A stretch of DNA of 13,159 bases, taken from Cyanobacteria bacterium UBA11370 (GTDB taxonomy: Bacteria; Cyanobacteriota; Cyanobacteriia; Cyanobacteriales; Coleofasciculaceae). This document shows, piece by piece, positions 1-6,760 of this stretch. Every line of letters begins with the position of its first letter. Positions within the stretch are counted from its first letter, which is position 1. The position numbers and the translations under genes are program-made. Location of the stretch: contig DNGI01000191.1 in the NCBI GenBank assembly GCA_003486645.1, forward strand, positions 7,939 to 21,097. Reading direction: 5' to 3'. A model generated the notes under the pieces. It was not told where the DNA came from and ran no database searches. It saw only the letters and a list, made by a program, of their open reading frames with translations.

Positions 1-31
1 CCTACACCCCACACCCTACACCCTACACCCC
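1..31. repeat. Heptamer tandem repeat (STRR), about 4 copies of CCTACAC
   Basis: Four 7-base units run from base 1: CCTACAC, CCCACAC, CCTACAC, CCTACAC, then a partial CCC. The array probably continues left of the window. It ends 17 bases before the start of the MoxR-type gene. Short heptameric tandem repeats of this kind are common between genes in filamentous cyanobacteria. No gene or clear promoter is visible in bases 1-48. Confidence 0.75.
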
Positions 32-48
32 GGACGACTATTTAATAG

Positions 49-981
49 ATGCAACTTGAAACACATCAGCTTATGAGAGAACGGATTGAGCAGTTAACAG
101 AAAATTTGGGTCGTACTATTGTAGGTAAAGCGGATGCGATTCGCTTGGTGCTAGTGGCGCTGCTAGCAGGGGGTCATGCTTTACTAGAAGATGTTCCTGG
201 GGTGGGGAAAACCCTATTGGCTAAATCCTTGGCGCGTTCCATTGATGGACGGTTTCAGCGGATTCAATGTACGCCGGATCTTCTCCCGACTGATATCACG
301 GGTACGAATATTTGGAATCAGCGTAGTGGTGAGTTTGAATTTCTCCCTGGCCCTGTTTTTGCTAATATTTTGCTGGCGGATGAAATTAATCGAGCAACAC
401 CTCGTACTCAGTCGGCTTTGTTGGAGGTAATGGAGGAACGGCAAGTTACAGTGGATGGGGTTTCTCGTGAAGTTACCCAACCGTTTTTTGTAATTGCTAC
501 CCAAAATCCAGTTGAATATCACGGGACTTTTCCCTTACCAGAGGCACAAATGGATCGATTTATCCTATCGTTATCGTTAGGGTATCCGACTCCGGAAGAA
601 GAACTCCAGATGCTGCAACGCTATCAGGATGGGATGATGGTTTCGGAACTAAAACCTTGTATTTCTACCCAAGATGTTTTGGAGTTACAGCATCTTTGCA
701 ATCAGGTAAAGGTAGAAACCTCTCTACAACAATACATTCTCAATTTAGTACGAGCTTCTCGTGAAGCGGAAGATGTGATGTTGGGGGTGAGTCCTCGTGG
801 TACGCTAGCTTTACAGCGCACGGCTCAGGCATTGGCGTTTCTGGATGGTCGAGACTATGCTATTCCTGATGATGTTAAGTTTTTGGCACCTCATGTCTTA
901 TCTCATCGTCTGATTCCAACAGGAGGTCGTCAAGCGAAACCGATTGTTGAACAGTTACTGCGTTCGGTGTCGATTCCTTAA
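49..981 (+). CDS. MoxR-family AAA+ ATPase
   Basis: A 310-residue ATPase of the MoxR family, cytoplasmic chaperone-like proteins thought to help mature or load cofactors into partner proteins. The Walker A loop is seen at about residues 48-55 (PGVGKT, with K54). Walker B is ILLADE with D111 and E112. The sensor-1 ATQNP carries N153, and the MDRF at 168-171 supplies the likely arginine finger R170. Length and domain order are normal for MoxR, with a C-terminal lid to about 310. The ATG at 49 is used because the conserved IVGK segment starts about 24 residues in; no Shine-Dalgarno is evident upstream, only a heptamer repeat. MoxR genes usually sit beside DUF58 or von Willebrand proteins. None is seen here, though a partner could lie to the left. 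The stop codon touches a heptamer array. The family is clear; the substrate is not. Confidence 0.93.
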   Translation: MQLETHQLMRERIEQLTENLGRTIVGKADAIRLVLVALLAGGHALLEDVPGVGKTLLAKSLARSIDGRFQRIQCTPDLLPTDITGTNIWNQRSGEFEFLPGPVFANILLADEINRATPRTQSALLEVMEERQVTVDGVSREVTQPFFVIATQNPVEYHGTFPLPEAQMDRFILSLSLGYPTPEEELQMLQRYQDGMMVSELKPCISTQDVLELQHLCNQVKVETSLQQYILNLVRASREAEDVMLGVSPRGTLALQRTAQALAFLDGRDYAIPDDVKFLAPHVLSHRLIPTGGRQAKPIVEQLLRSVSIP

Positions 982-1058
982 GTTGTTGGTTGTTGGTTGT
1001 TGGTTGTTGGTTGTTGGTTGTTGGTTGTTGGTTGTTGGTTGTTGGTTGTTGGTTGTTA
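982..1058. repeat. Heptamer tandem repeat (STRR), GTTGTTG x10 plus one variant
   Basis: Ten perfect tandem copies of GTTGTTG are followed by one GTTGTTA. The first copy begins at the base right after the TAA stop of the MoxR gene. The array makes the transcript 3' end a pure G/T stretch with no hairpin capacity, so it is not an intrinsic terminator. Copy number of such arrays often varies between strains. Confidence 0.95.
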
Positions 1059-1141
1059 GTTATTTTTGGCTAGTGATTACTAAATTAATAACTAATGACT
1101 AAGATAAATTTGGTCACAAGTCCCGGATTCGTCCGTAGGGA

Positions 1142-1210
1142 AAAATCCAAAATCCAAAATCTAAAATCTAAAATCCAAAATCTAAAATCCAAAATCCAAA
1201 ATCCAAAATC
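1142..1210. repeat. Heptamer tandem repeat (STRR), AAAATCC/AAAATCT x9 plus partial
   Basis: Nine full 7-base units, six AAAATCC and three AAAATCT, run to a partial AAAATC that ends two bases before the ATG of the cytochrome gene. The repeat therefore occupies the place where a ribosome binding site would normally lie. No Shine-Dalgarno sequence is visible in it, so the leader is an A-rich repeat. Copy-number changes here would alter the leader length directly. Confidence 0.95.
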
Positions 1211-1212
1211 GA

Positions 1213-1770
1213 ATGGCTCATTTGTTAAGAATTCCAGGGCAAAAACGAGGGCGATCGCCTATAATTTTATTCCTAGTTTTGCTAGTGTGGAGTGTCGTGT
1301 TGGGATGGGGAATGGCGCTGGGGTTGAATGCGACGGAAAAACCGGAGATTGAGCGAGGAATGGAAGTGGCGATCGCAACAGTTGATCCGGTTCCAGAACG
1401 CTATCAGCAAGGATTAAAACTTTACTTAGAAAATTGTGCAAGTTGTCACGTTGCCTTACCACCGGAAGTGATGCCATCGGAAACGTGGCGAAGGCTACTT
1501 TTAGAACCAAAGGAACATTATGGACGGCAATTAGAGCCAATTGTGCGCCCGTTTATATTGATTGTATGGGATTATTTGCGGGCATTTTCTCGTCCCTTGG
1601 AGAAGGAGGAAAAAATGCCGTTTCGAGTGAGTGAATCTCGTTATTTTAAAGCGTTACATCCCCAGGTTGATTTGCCTCGTCCCTTGAGTGTTAGTAGTTG
1701 TGTGAGTTGTCATCCGGGTGTTGGTGATTATGATTATCGGAGTTTATCTCCGGAGTGGGAAGGGCAATAA
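1213..1770 (+). CDS. Membrane-anchored diheme cytochrome c-like protein
   Basis: A 185-residue protein with a positively charged N-terminus, one membrane segment at about 17-37 (signal anchor), and a domain expected on the lumenal or periplasmic side. Two CXXCH heme c motifs are visible: CASCH at 75-79 and CVSCH at 163-167. The second comes only 19 residues before the C-terminus. The architecture resembles small cyanobacterial diheme cytochrome c proteins of unknown partner, so an electron-transfer role is inferred from the heme sites alone. The ATG at 1213 gives a clean basic-hydrophobic N-terminus; it follows a heptamer repeat with no visible ribosome binding site. The last 56 bases before the stop, which include the second Cys and the His of CVSCH, are duplicated 111 bases downstream, so the present C-terminus may be the result of a local rearrangement. 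Confidence 0.85.
   Translation: MAHLLRIPGQKRGRSPIILFLVLLVWSVVLGWGMALGLNATEKPEIERGMEVAIATVDPVPERYQQGLKLYLENCASCHVALPPEVMPSETWRRLLLEPKEHYGRQLEPIVRPFILIVWDYLRAFSRPLEKEEKMPFRVSESRYFKALHPQVDLPRPLSVSSCVSCHPGVGDYDYRSLSPEWEGQ
1708..1763 (+). repeat. Direct repeat copy 1 (3' end of cytochrome gene)
   Basis: This 56-base stretch recurs at 1819-1874 with one difference (G at 1718, A at 1829). It encodes residues from the second CXXCH motif almost to the C-terminus. The offset of 111 bases is a multiple of three, so both copies are in the same reading frame, separated by the TAA at 1768-1770. Confidence 0.95.
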
Positions 1771-1800
1771 TCTCATGTCCGGTATATAGATTTAGGAGTA

Positions 1801-1819
1801 AGGTGGGCACTGCCCACCT
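1801..1819. repeat. Perfect palindrome of the GGTGGGCA/TGCCCACC type
   Basis: Arms AGGTGGGCA (1801-1809) and TGCCCACCT (1811-1819) are perfectly complementary around one central base. A degenerate relative, GGCGGGTA...TGCCCACC, lies at 2131-2148. Palindromes of this type are frequent between cyanobacterial genes and behave as dispersed repeats. This one sits exactly between the two copies of the cytochrome 3' end, which suggests it was involved in that rearrangement. Confidence 0.8.
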
Positions 1820-1914
1820 GTCATCCGGATGTTGGTGATTATGATTATCGGAGTTTATCTCCGGAGTGGGAAGGCTCAGATCTTGCACCAGTAGCAATAA
1901 CCGCCAGAGAATAA
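1819..1914 (+). pseudogene. Duplicated fragment of the cytochrome C-terminus
   Basis: Copy 2 of the 56-base direct repeat (1819-1874). It lies in the frame of the cytochrome gene but behind its stop codon. The frame stays open from 1771 to the TAA at 1912-1914 (47 codons). The copy encodes the CHP...YDYRSLSPEWEG segment but lacks the first cysteine of CXXCH, reading LPTCH, so it cannot form a heme c site. There is no start codon or ribosome binding site of its own. It is either a remnant of the original gene end or a failed tandem duplication. Readthrough of the TAA would append it, but nothing shows that this happens. Confidence 0.65.
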
Positions 1915-2084
1915 ATTCTCTGTCTAATAGCTTAAGTCAGTTAAAACTGACTGGCATCATAATTTCAGTCCATTAAAACTGAGATCTTGCACCATTCTCA
2001 ACAAAGCGCTACAACCCTTGATTTCTCGTTAACGTAATCACCAAAAACCTAGCTTTTACAGGCTTATTGCGACTGGTGCAAGAT
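1880..2084. mobile_element. MITE-like element with 21-bp inverted ends (putative)
   Basis: Bases 1880-1900 and 2064-2084 are inverted repeats matching at 20 of 21 positions; the outer core is ATCTTGCACCAGT and the inner end GCAATAA. The 205 bases between contain no gene, as expected for a non-autonomous miniature transposable element. A third copy of the end sequence, AGATCTTGCACCA at 1982-1994, lies inside in direct orientation to the left end, so the structure may be nested or composite. No clear target-site duplication is visible at the outer edges. Which transposase family could move it cannot be told from the sequence. Confidence 0.55.
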
Positions 2085-2113
2085 GTGAGTTTCAACCGAC
2101 TTGAACTATGAGA

Positions 2114-2131
2114 CAGTGGTTTTAACCACTG
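2114..2131. terminator. Hairpin between convergent genes, possible bidirectional terminator
   Basis: Arms CAGTGGTT (2114-2121) and AACCACTG (2124-2131) are perfectly complementary around a TT loop. It lies 43 bases beyond the stop of the minus-strand oxidoreductase gene. A terminator role is guessed from position only, since there is no strong T-run on either strand. It could equally be another dispersed palindrome. Confidence 0.3.
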
Positions 2132-2174
2132 GCGGGTAACTGCCCACCCTACATATAGGAGTTTTAGCTAACAA

Positions 2175-3722
2175 CTAGGCAAATTTAGTCAGCAATCCCA
2201 ATAACTTTTTCGATGTGGGTGTAAGTAGGGTTCGACGGTAAGCATCCGCTGCTTTTTTCATTCCTTCCGCTTGAGTTGGATAGGGATGAATTACACTACT
2301 TAACTTACTCAACCCCACCTTACCCACAATTGCCGTTGTTACTTCACTAATCATTTCACCTGCATGACGGGCAACAATGGTTGCACCTAGAATTTCATCC
2401 GAACCCTTTTTATGGATAATTTTGACAAATCCATCCTCTTCCCCATCAGCGATCGCCCGGTCTACGGTATTAAACGGAATCTTGATCGTATTAACATCAA
2501 TTCCCTTTTCTTGAGCTTCATGTTCATACATCCCAACATGAGCAATTTCAGGATCAGTATAAGTTGCCCAAGGCATTACTAAATCGCTGAGTTTGTACCG
2601 TCCCACACCAAAGGGAGAAAATAGAGTATTCTTAATTACAATCCGCGCTGCTGCATCGGCGGCATGAGTAAATTTCCAGTTCATACAAATATCACCCGCT
2701 GCATAAATTTGAGGATTTGTAGTTTGGAGATAATCATTAACAAATACCCCCTTTCTTTGGTCGTAGTCTACTCCAACTCCTTCTAAATTCAAGCCTTCTA
2801 CATTCGGGGCACGTCCCGCACCTGCTAAAATTTCATCAACTGTAATGGATTCCTCAGAACCATTGCAATTAAAGTAGAGAGTTTTTCCCTCATCACTCTT
2901 AACAACCCGATTCATTTTACAACCCAAAACTAGGCGAATGCCTTCTCGCTTAAAAACATTTTGGACAATTTCCGCTGCATCCGCATCTTCTTTATTTAAA
3001 AGATGAGAACCGCGATGAAAAAGCACTACGTTACAACCCAAACGATGGAAGGATTGGGCTAATTCACAGCCAATTGGACCACCCCCAATAACAGCTAAAC
3101 GTGGCGGACGTTCAGTCAGGGAAAAAACGGTTTCATTGGTGAGATAACCCGCCTGTTCAATTCCTTCAATTTGAGGTCGAACGGCTCTCGCACCTGTAGC
3201 AATCACTGCTTTTTTAAAGCGCAGAACTTTATCTCCAACTTGGATGGTATTAGAGCTAGAAAAACTACCATTACCTAAGAAAACATCAATCCCAATTTTT
3301 TGAAACCGTTGAGCAGAATCATGATGGCTAATACCTGCTCGCAGCTTACGCATTCGTGCCATCACCGCAGGAAAATCAACTTCGATTTGTTCGGGTGAGT
3401 GGATACCAAATGCTCTTGCTTCCCGCATTTCAGCAACAACACGAGAGGAGCGAATTAAACATTTAGATGGCACACAACCGACATTTAAACAATCCCCTCC
3501 CATTAAATGTTTTTCAATCAATGCGACTTTCAACCCTAACCCTAAACCTGCTGCACCTGCGGCTACAACTAACCCAGCCGTACCCGCACCTATTACAACC
3601 AAGTCGTAACAATCAACAGGTTTGGGATTAACCCAATCTGGTGGATGAACGTAATTAACCAGTGTTTGGTTATACTCATCCATCGGTGGAACAGTTACTC
3701 TATGAAATTCAGAATTTGTCAT
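2175..3722 (-). CDS. MerA-like FAD-dependent pyridine nucleotide-disulfide oxidoreductase
   Basis: A 515-residue flavoprotein of the glutathione reductase/dihydrolipoamide dehydrogenase/mercuric reductase superfamily. Seen in order: FAD-binding GAGTAG (45-50), redox-active pair GGDCLNVGCVPSK (C78, C83), NAD(P)-binding VIGGGPIG (211-218), second FAD motif YAAGDI (340-345), and a C-terminal dimerisation domain. At the place of the catalytic His in lipoamide dehydrogenase (HAHPT) it has HPYPT with Tyr481, the arrangement of mercuric reductase. It lacks both the N-terminal metal-binding domain and the vicinal C-terminal cysteine pair of true MerA, so mercury reduction is doubtful and its substrate is unknown. 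The ATG at 3722 has a GGAG about 6 bases upstream. A TVP38/TMEM64 gene lies upstream on the same strand; these two families are often neighbours or fused in bacteria. Confidence 0.9.
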   Translation of the reverse strand: MTNSEFHRVTVPPMDEYNQTLVNYVHPPDWVNPKPVDCYDLVVIGAGTAGLVVAAGAAGLGLGLKVALIEKHLMGGDCLNVGCVPSKCLIRSSRVVAEMREARAFGIHSPEQIEVDFPAVMARMRKLRAGISHHDSAQRFQKIGIDVFLGNGSFSSSNTIQVGDKVLRFKKAVIATGARAVRPQIEGIEQAGYLTNETVFSLTERPPRLAVIGGGPIGCELAQSFHRLGCNVVLFHRGSHLLNKEDADAAEIVQNVFKREGIRLVLGCKMNRVVKSDEGKTLYFNCNGSEESITVDEILAGAGRAPNVEGLNLEGVGVDYDQRKGVFVNDYLQTTNPQIYAAGDICMNWKFTHAADAAARIVIKNTLFSPFGVGRYKLSDLVMPWATYTDPEIAHVGMYEHEAQEKGIDVNTIKIPFNTVDRAIADGEEDGFVKIIHKKGSDEILGATIVARHAGEMISEVTTAIVGKVGLSKLSSVIHPYPTQAEGMKKAADAYRRTLLTPTSKKLLGLLTKFA

Positions 3723-3745
3723 AGCTTACTCCAAGAACTAGTGGC

Positions 3746-3947
3746 AACGGATTTGGCAACGGATTATGTAACGGATGTAACGGATAAACAGATGTAAGAG
3801 ATAAGGTGAAGTGGTATTTTTTAATGTTAATTTATGAGTGAATTTTAACAGGAAATAAATCTCTGTAAAAAATGACCCTAAATAACCGCTGTAAAAATCA
3901 ACCACTTATCCGCTACATCCGTTCCCCCATTCGTTGCCACATCCGCT
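3746..3947. repeat. Mirrored array of eight 7-bp boxes (AACGGAT / ATCCGTT)
   Basis: Left half: four AACGGAT boxes start at 3746, 3758, 3770 and 3779, spaced 12, 12 and 9 bases. Right half: the same box in reverse orientation (ATCCGCT, ATCCGTT, ATTCGTT, ATCCGCT) starts at 3908, 3917, 3929 and 3941, spaced 9, 12 and 12. The halves form an imperfect inverted repeat of 42 bases (3746-3787 with 3906-3947), matching at about 34 of 42 positions and enclosing 118 AT-rich bases. It lies between the TVP38-like gene and the start of the MerA-like gene. It may be a miniature inverted-repeat element or a cluster of protein-binding sites one helical turn apart. Confidence 0.8.
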
Positions 3948-3977
3948 GCAAAATGAATTCTTCATCATTAAACATCA

Positions 3978-4760
3978 TCAAACTGTTTCATCAGAAATAG
4001 TATTATTTGAAACGCTTTCATCTAAGGCTTTTTTAGCAATCTTGGTGACATAAATTGTGACGGCAACTGTGGCGATAAACCCGATAATCCGAATGGCCCA
4101 TTGCACCGTAGGATTCGTAGGTTGAGATTCAGTACCAACCATGGCAAGGCTACCTGCTAGAGAACCGATATAAACGTACATAATTGTGCCAGGAATCATG
4201 CCAACTGAACCCAAAAAGTAGTCTTTAAGAGACACTCCAGTTAAGCCGTAAGCATAGTTTAAAAGATTAAAAGGAAATACAGGAGAGAGTCGAGTTAAGA
4301 GAACTATTTTAAATCCTTCTCGACCCACGGCTTCATCAATTGCTTTGAATTTATCATTTCCTTCAATTTTATTAGCCACCCATCCCCTGGCTAAATATCG
4401 TCCCACTAAAAAAGCAGCGGTTGCTCCCAATGTTGCACCCATGAAAACGTAGAGGGAACCTAAAACTACACCAAACACAACCCCAGCACCTAAAGTAATA
4501 ATTGACCCTGGCAAGAACGCGACTGTTGCGATAATGTAGAGTGAAATAAAGGCGATCGCACCTGTAGATCCAAGGTTTTGAATCCACAGTAAGGCATTTC
4601 GCAATAATTCTTGGGGATTAAATCCTGAAGCATTGGCAGATTCTTGTGCTAAAGCGGGAGCAGTAGTAATAATTAATGTTAATAATGTTAGTCCGGTTAG
4701 TTTGAGCAGTTTTTTCAAGTTCTTGGTACGGGATTGAGCCTTTATCCGTTTTTCTCTCAT
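3978..4760 (-). CDS. TVP38/TMEM64 (VTT-domain) family integral membrane protein
   Basis: A 260-residue membrane protein. The N-terminus is basic, followed by a hydrophobic stretch (21-38) ending in ALAQE, which looks like a signal peptide or signal anchor. The VTT (SNARE-associated, DedA-related) core covers about 65-205. It has the family pattern of glycine-rich reentrant helices: FLPGSIITLGAGVVFG (82-97), GATLGATAAFLVGR (108-121), LTRLSPVFPFNLLNYAYGLTG (155-175) and the PGTIMYVYIGS segment (190-200). A last membrane helix lies near 222-240. DedA and TVP38 proteins are linked to lipid scrambling or flipping and membrane homeostasis, but this member's substrate is unknown. The ATG at 4760 is preceded by GAGGT about 7 bases away. 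It lies upstream of the MerA-like gene on the same strand with a 255-base gap holding the mirrored box array, so co-transcription is uncertain. Confidence 0.88.
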   Translation of the reverse strand: MREKRIKAQSRTKNLKKLLKLTGLTLLTLIITTAPALAQESANASGFNPQELLRNALLWIQNLGSTGAIAFISLYIIATVAFLPGSIITLGAGVVFGVVLGSLYVFMGATLGATAAFLVGRYLARGWVANKIEGNDKFKAIDEAVGREGFKIVLLTRLSPVFPFNLLNYAYGLTGVSLKDYFLGSVGMIPGTIMYVYIGSLAGSLAMVGTESQPTNPTVQWAIRIIGFIATVAVTIYVTKIAKKALDESVSNNTISDETV

Positions 4761-4843
4761 GGCTTGACCTCGTTCAGTGCCAGTTGATCGCTTTAATTGT
4801 ATTATTATTGAGGTAATAATCTGAGAATTTGCTTAAAATATAC

Positions 4844-4864
4844 CTATTTTTTGTTTAAAAATAG
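4844..4864. other. AT-only hairpin between Mut7-C and TVP38-like genes
   Basis: CTATTTTT (4844-4851) and AAAAATAG (4857-4864) are complementary around a 5-base loop. It lies in the 132-base gap downstream of the Mut7-C gene and upstream of the TVP38-like gene. The stem is A/T except at its base, too weak for a convincing terminator. It could be an operator or chance in an AT-rich gap. Confidence 0.25.
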
Positions 4865-4892
4865 AGTATAAAGGAAACTACTGGAGTTGAGT

Positions 4893-5636
4893 TTATTGAG
4901 TTGATAAAACTCCATCAATAAATTGCTGCATTCGTTCAAAATGCGATCCTTTCCAATAAATTTGGGCGCATTCTTGACAGCGATGAAATTCATTGATGCA
5001 AAGTCGTGTCTTTTCTGGCAGTTGATCGATAATTGATTCCTTATTGATTAATTCTAATAAACCGTTACAGCGAATACACCTGTAAAAGGGTAGTACTGAA
5101 CTAAATAAATTGAAGCGATGCAGAACTTCTACTACTTGTTTTTCCGGATTAGTTGATCGAACATAATATCCATAAATGACCTTACTACGCATTAGCAATC
5201 CTTTATCACGAGTCAGTAAAATCCGCTGTTCATCGGCTGAAATTTGAGCTAATTCTATGTCGTCATAGTCGTTGCGATATAAGGTATCAAATCCTAACAT
5301 TCGCAAACCATTTGCCAGTTTACCTAAATGAATATCTAAAACAAAACGATAATCCGATAAAATATTAGGTCTGACACGAATTTGGGGATTGATCTCACGA
5401 CCAGTGGAAATGGGATAAACTGTGATGCGATCGCCATCTTGGACGATGTAGGAAAAATCCACAGATTGGCTATTAACCACAATAAATTCGACTTCAGGAT
5501 GAGGAACTCCTAACGCTTCAATCATATCTTTAATTGAGGCTCGACCTTTAAAAAAATGGGTAAAATTTATATTCTGTTTACTCGGTGGTAAAAAGTAATT
5601 GAGTTCGGCTAGGAAGTGAAAATTTGCTTTTGCCAT
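4893..5636 (-). CDS. Ubiquitin-like plus Mut7-C RNase-type domain protein
   Basis: A 247-residue soluble protein. Residues about 5-80 form a beta-grasp (ubiquitin-like) domain of the type found fused to Mut7-C, ending in the VQDGDRITVYP segment (65-75). The Mut7-C domain follows from about 97 and belongs to the PIN-like nuclease fold. Acidic residues D101 (FVLDIHLGKLANGLRMLGFD) and D144 (LLTRDKGLL) are the likely metal ligands. A zinc ribbon is formed by C187/C190 (CIRC) and C220/C223 (CQEC), ending with YWKGSH. The family is named after the C-terminus of the nematode exonuclease Mut-7; bacterial members are predicted RNases with no established target. The ATG at 5636 gives the expected full length, although no Shine-Dalgarno is visible. 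Confidence 0.9.
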   Translation of the reverse strand: MAKANFHFLAELNYFLPPSKQNINFTHFFKGRASIKDMIEALGVPHPEVEFIVVNSQSVDFSYIVQDGDRITVYPISTGREINPQIRVRPNILSDYRFVLDIHLGKLANGLRMLGFDTLYRNDYDDIELAQISADEQRILLTRDKGLLMRSKVIYGYYVRSTNPEKQVVEVLHRFNLFSSVLPFYRCIRCNGLLELINKESIIDQLPEKTRLCINEFHRCQECAQIYWKGSHFERMQQFIDGVLSTQ

Positions 5637-5843
5637 AATAAAAATTGTGATTAAATTTTAATTGTAATATCTACAGACATTCCAGCGACTTATCTCTATA
5701 GTTACACGACTCATTACATTCCGAATTCAGAAGTCATAATTCTCAATTTTTCTTCAATTTTATTTCTCTGTGACGTAACGCCACCAACCTGAGCGCCTAT
5801 CAGTGGCAATATTAAGATAACGCTGTTTCTCCTACTCTCCATT

Positions 5844-5864
5844 CCCTACACCTCACTCCCTATT
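5844..5864. repeat. Degenerate heptamer repeat overlapping a stop codon
   Basis: Three 7-base units CCCTACA, CCTCACT, CCCTATT resemble the CCCTACA-type array at the window's left edge. The TGA stop of the acyltransferase gene (5853-5855) lies inside it, so the last few codons are made of repeat sequence. The region from here to the Mut7-C gene start (5637-5852) shows no gene. Confidence 0.5.
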
Positions 5865-6512
5865 TTGGATCTTCTCCAAACCCTTAATTAAAGCCATTTG
5901 TAAAGCTTGAGTGAGTGCTAGCGCCGTTTGCTTATCATTTTTCTGACGATAGTCTTGACTGTAAAGGGGTGGACTAATATGAATAAATACTTTAGCTCTT
6001 GGATAAGCACCAGGTTCATAGCGTAAAGCAATAGGAATAATTGGAATTGTTGAGGTTTTTTGTGTCATTGCTTCAGCTTGTAAAACCAAACGAGCTAAAC
6101 CCGTTTTAAGCGATCGCAACGGTTGATCACGAACAATTCCTCCTTCAGGGAATATAACCAGTTTCTTTCCCGCTTGTAACAGTTGAATAGCACCCCGCAG
6201 GCTGGAAATTGTCGGATGATTTAAGTCAACAGGAAAGGCTCCAAGTCTTTGAATTAGCCAACCTTGAAATTTTTCAAACTGATTGGCATTGGTTAGAAAC
6301 CAGAGAGGTTCTTTGCTCACTAAAGCAACGATTACTGGGTCCCAACGGCTGAAGTGTTTGGGAGCAAGAACAAAAGGGCCAGATTTAGGTAAATGTTCCA
6401 GTCCTTCAGTGAAAATTTTGCTAAAATAAAGATTCATAAAAACACGATGAATTGGAAAAATAGACCAGTAAAGCCAAGGACTTACAGAAGCTTTTGAGGG
6501 AAGGTAATCCAT
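5853..6512 (-). CDS. 1-acyl-sn-glycerol-3-phosphate acyltransferase-like protein (PlsC family)
   Basis: A 219-residue lipid acyltransferase of the PlsC/LPLAT family, which transfers an acyl chain to lysophosphatidic acid or a related acceptor at the membrane. Motif I is HFSRWD with catalytic H53 and D58. Motif III is FPEGG at 121-125, and the IPIIPIAL segment near 156-163 is motif IV. Motif II is less clear, around GAFPVD (91-96). The N-terminal hydrophobic stretch (12-30) may lie in the membrane interface. The ATG at 6512 has no clear ribosome binding site; a later Met at 26 would remove only the hydrophobic start. The C-terminal codons run into a heptamer-like repeat. It is transcribed divergently from the phytochrome gene across 248 bases. 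The true acyl acceptor cannot be read from the sequence. Confidence 0.87.
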   Translation of the reverse strand: MDYLPSKASVSPWLYWSIFPIHRVFMNLYFSKIFTEGLEHLPKSGPFVLAPKHFSRWDPVIVALVSKEPLWFLTNANQFEKFQGWLIQRLGAFPVDLNHPTISSLRGAIQLLQAGKKLVIFPEGGIVRDQPLRSLKTGLARLVLQAEAMTQKTSTIPIIPIALRYEPGAYPRAKVFIHISPPLYSQDYRQKNDKQTALALTQALQMALIKGLEKIQNRE

Positions 6513-6760
6513 AGACGATAGGTAGGTTTTACAGTACAGATTGAATTGACAAAAACAGATATTTTTTAATTTTATTTAAATTCCTGTTTGATTGAATCCA
6601 TTAATTATTACAATAATAAATTAAAGAACAGTAAGTGCTACCCCTCTGTTGAGGCATGATAGGCGTATGTCTCTATTTTGTTCTATACAACTGAGAACGG
6701 CTAGAGTAGCATAACCCTTCCATAGAAATCCCAATTCCCCCTTCTCGATTGTGAGCTTAG

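Larger units (their letters stand above)
1771..2174. other. 404-base gene-free region built of repeats and hairpins
   Basis: No credible gene is seen between the cytochrome gene and the convergent oxidoreductase gene. The stretch holds the duplicated cytochrome fragment, the palindrome at 1801-1819, a MITE-like element (1880-2084) and compact hairpins with two-base loops. These are arms CAGAGAAT/ATTCTCTG at 1905-1922, GTCAGTT/AACTGAC at 1936-1951, and CAGTGGTT/AACCACTG at 2114-2131. The last two could stop transcription from either side, but neither is followed by a convincing T-run. Confidence 0.8.

Noticed and set aside
982..1210. Possible CRISPR array
   Set aside because: Units are 7 bases with no spacers; there are no cas genes nearby.
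1095..1352. 85-codon frame with repeating KSKIQN units
   Set aside because: It is the AAAATCC/T heptamer array read as protein and overlaps the cytochrome gene in another frame.
1691..1897. Minus-strand frame with a twice-repeated peptide
   Set aside because: The peptide repeat only reflects the 56-base DNA duplication of the cytochrome 3' end; no start signal or family resemblance.
6546..6576. TTGACA with a TTTATT as a promoter for the phytochrome gene
   Set aside because: Spacing of 19 bases in an AT-rich stretch about 190 bases from the start; not distinguishable from chance.
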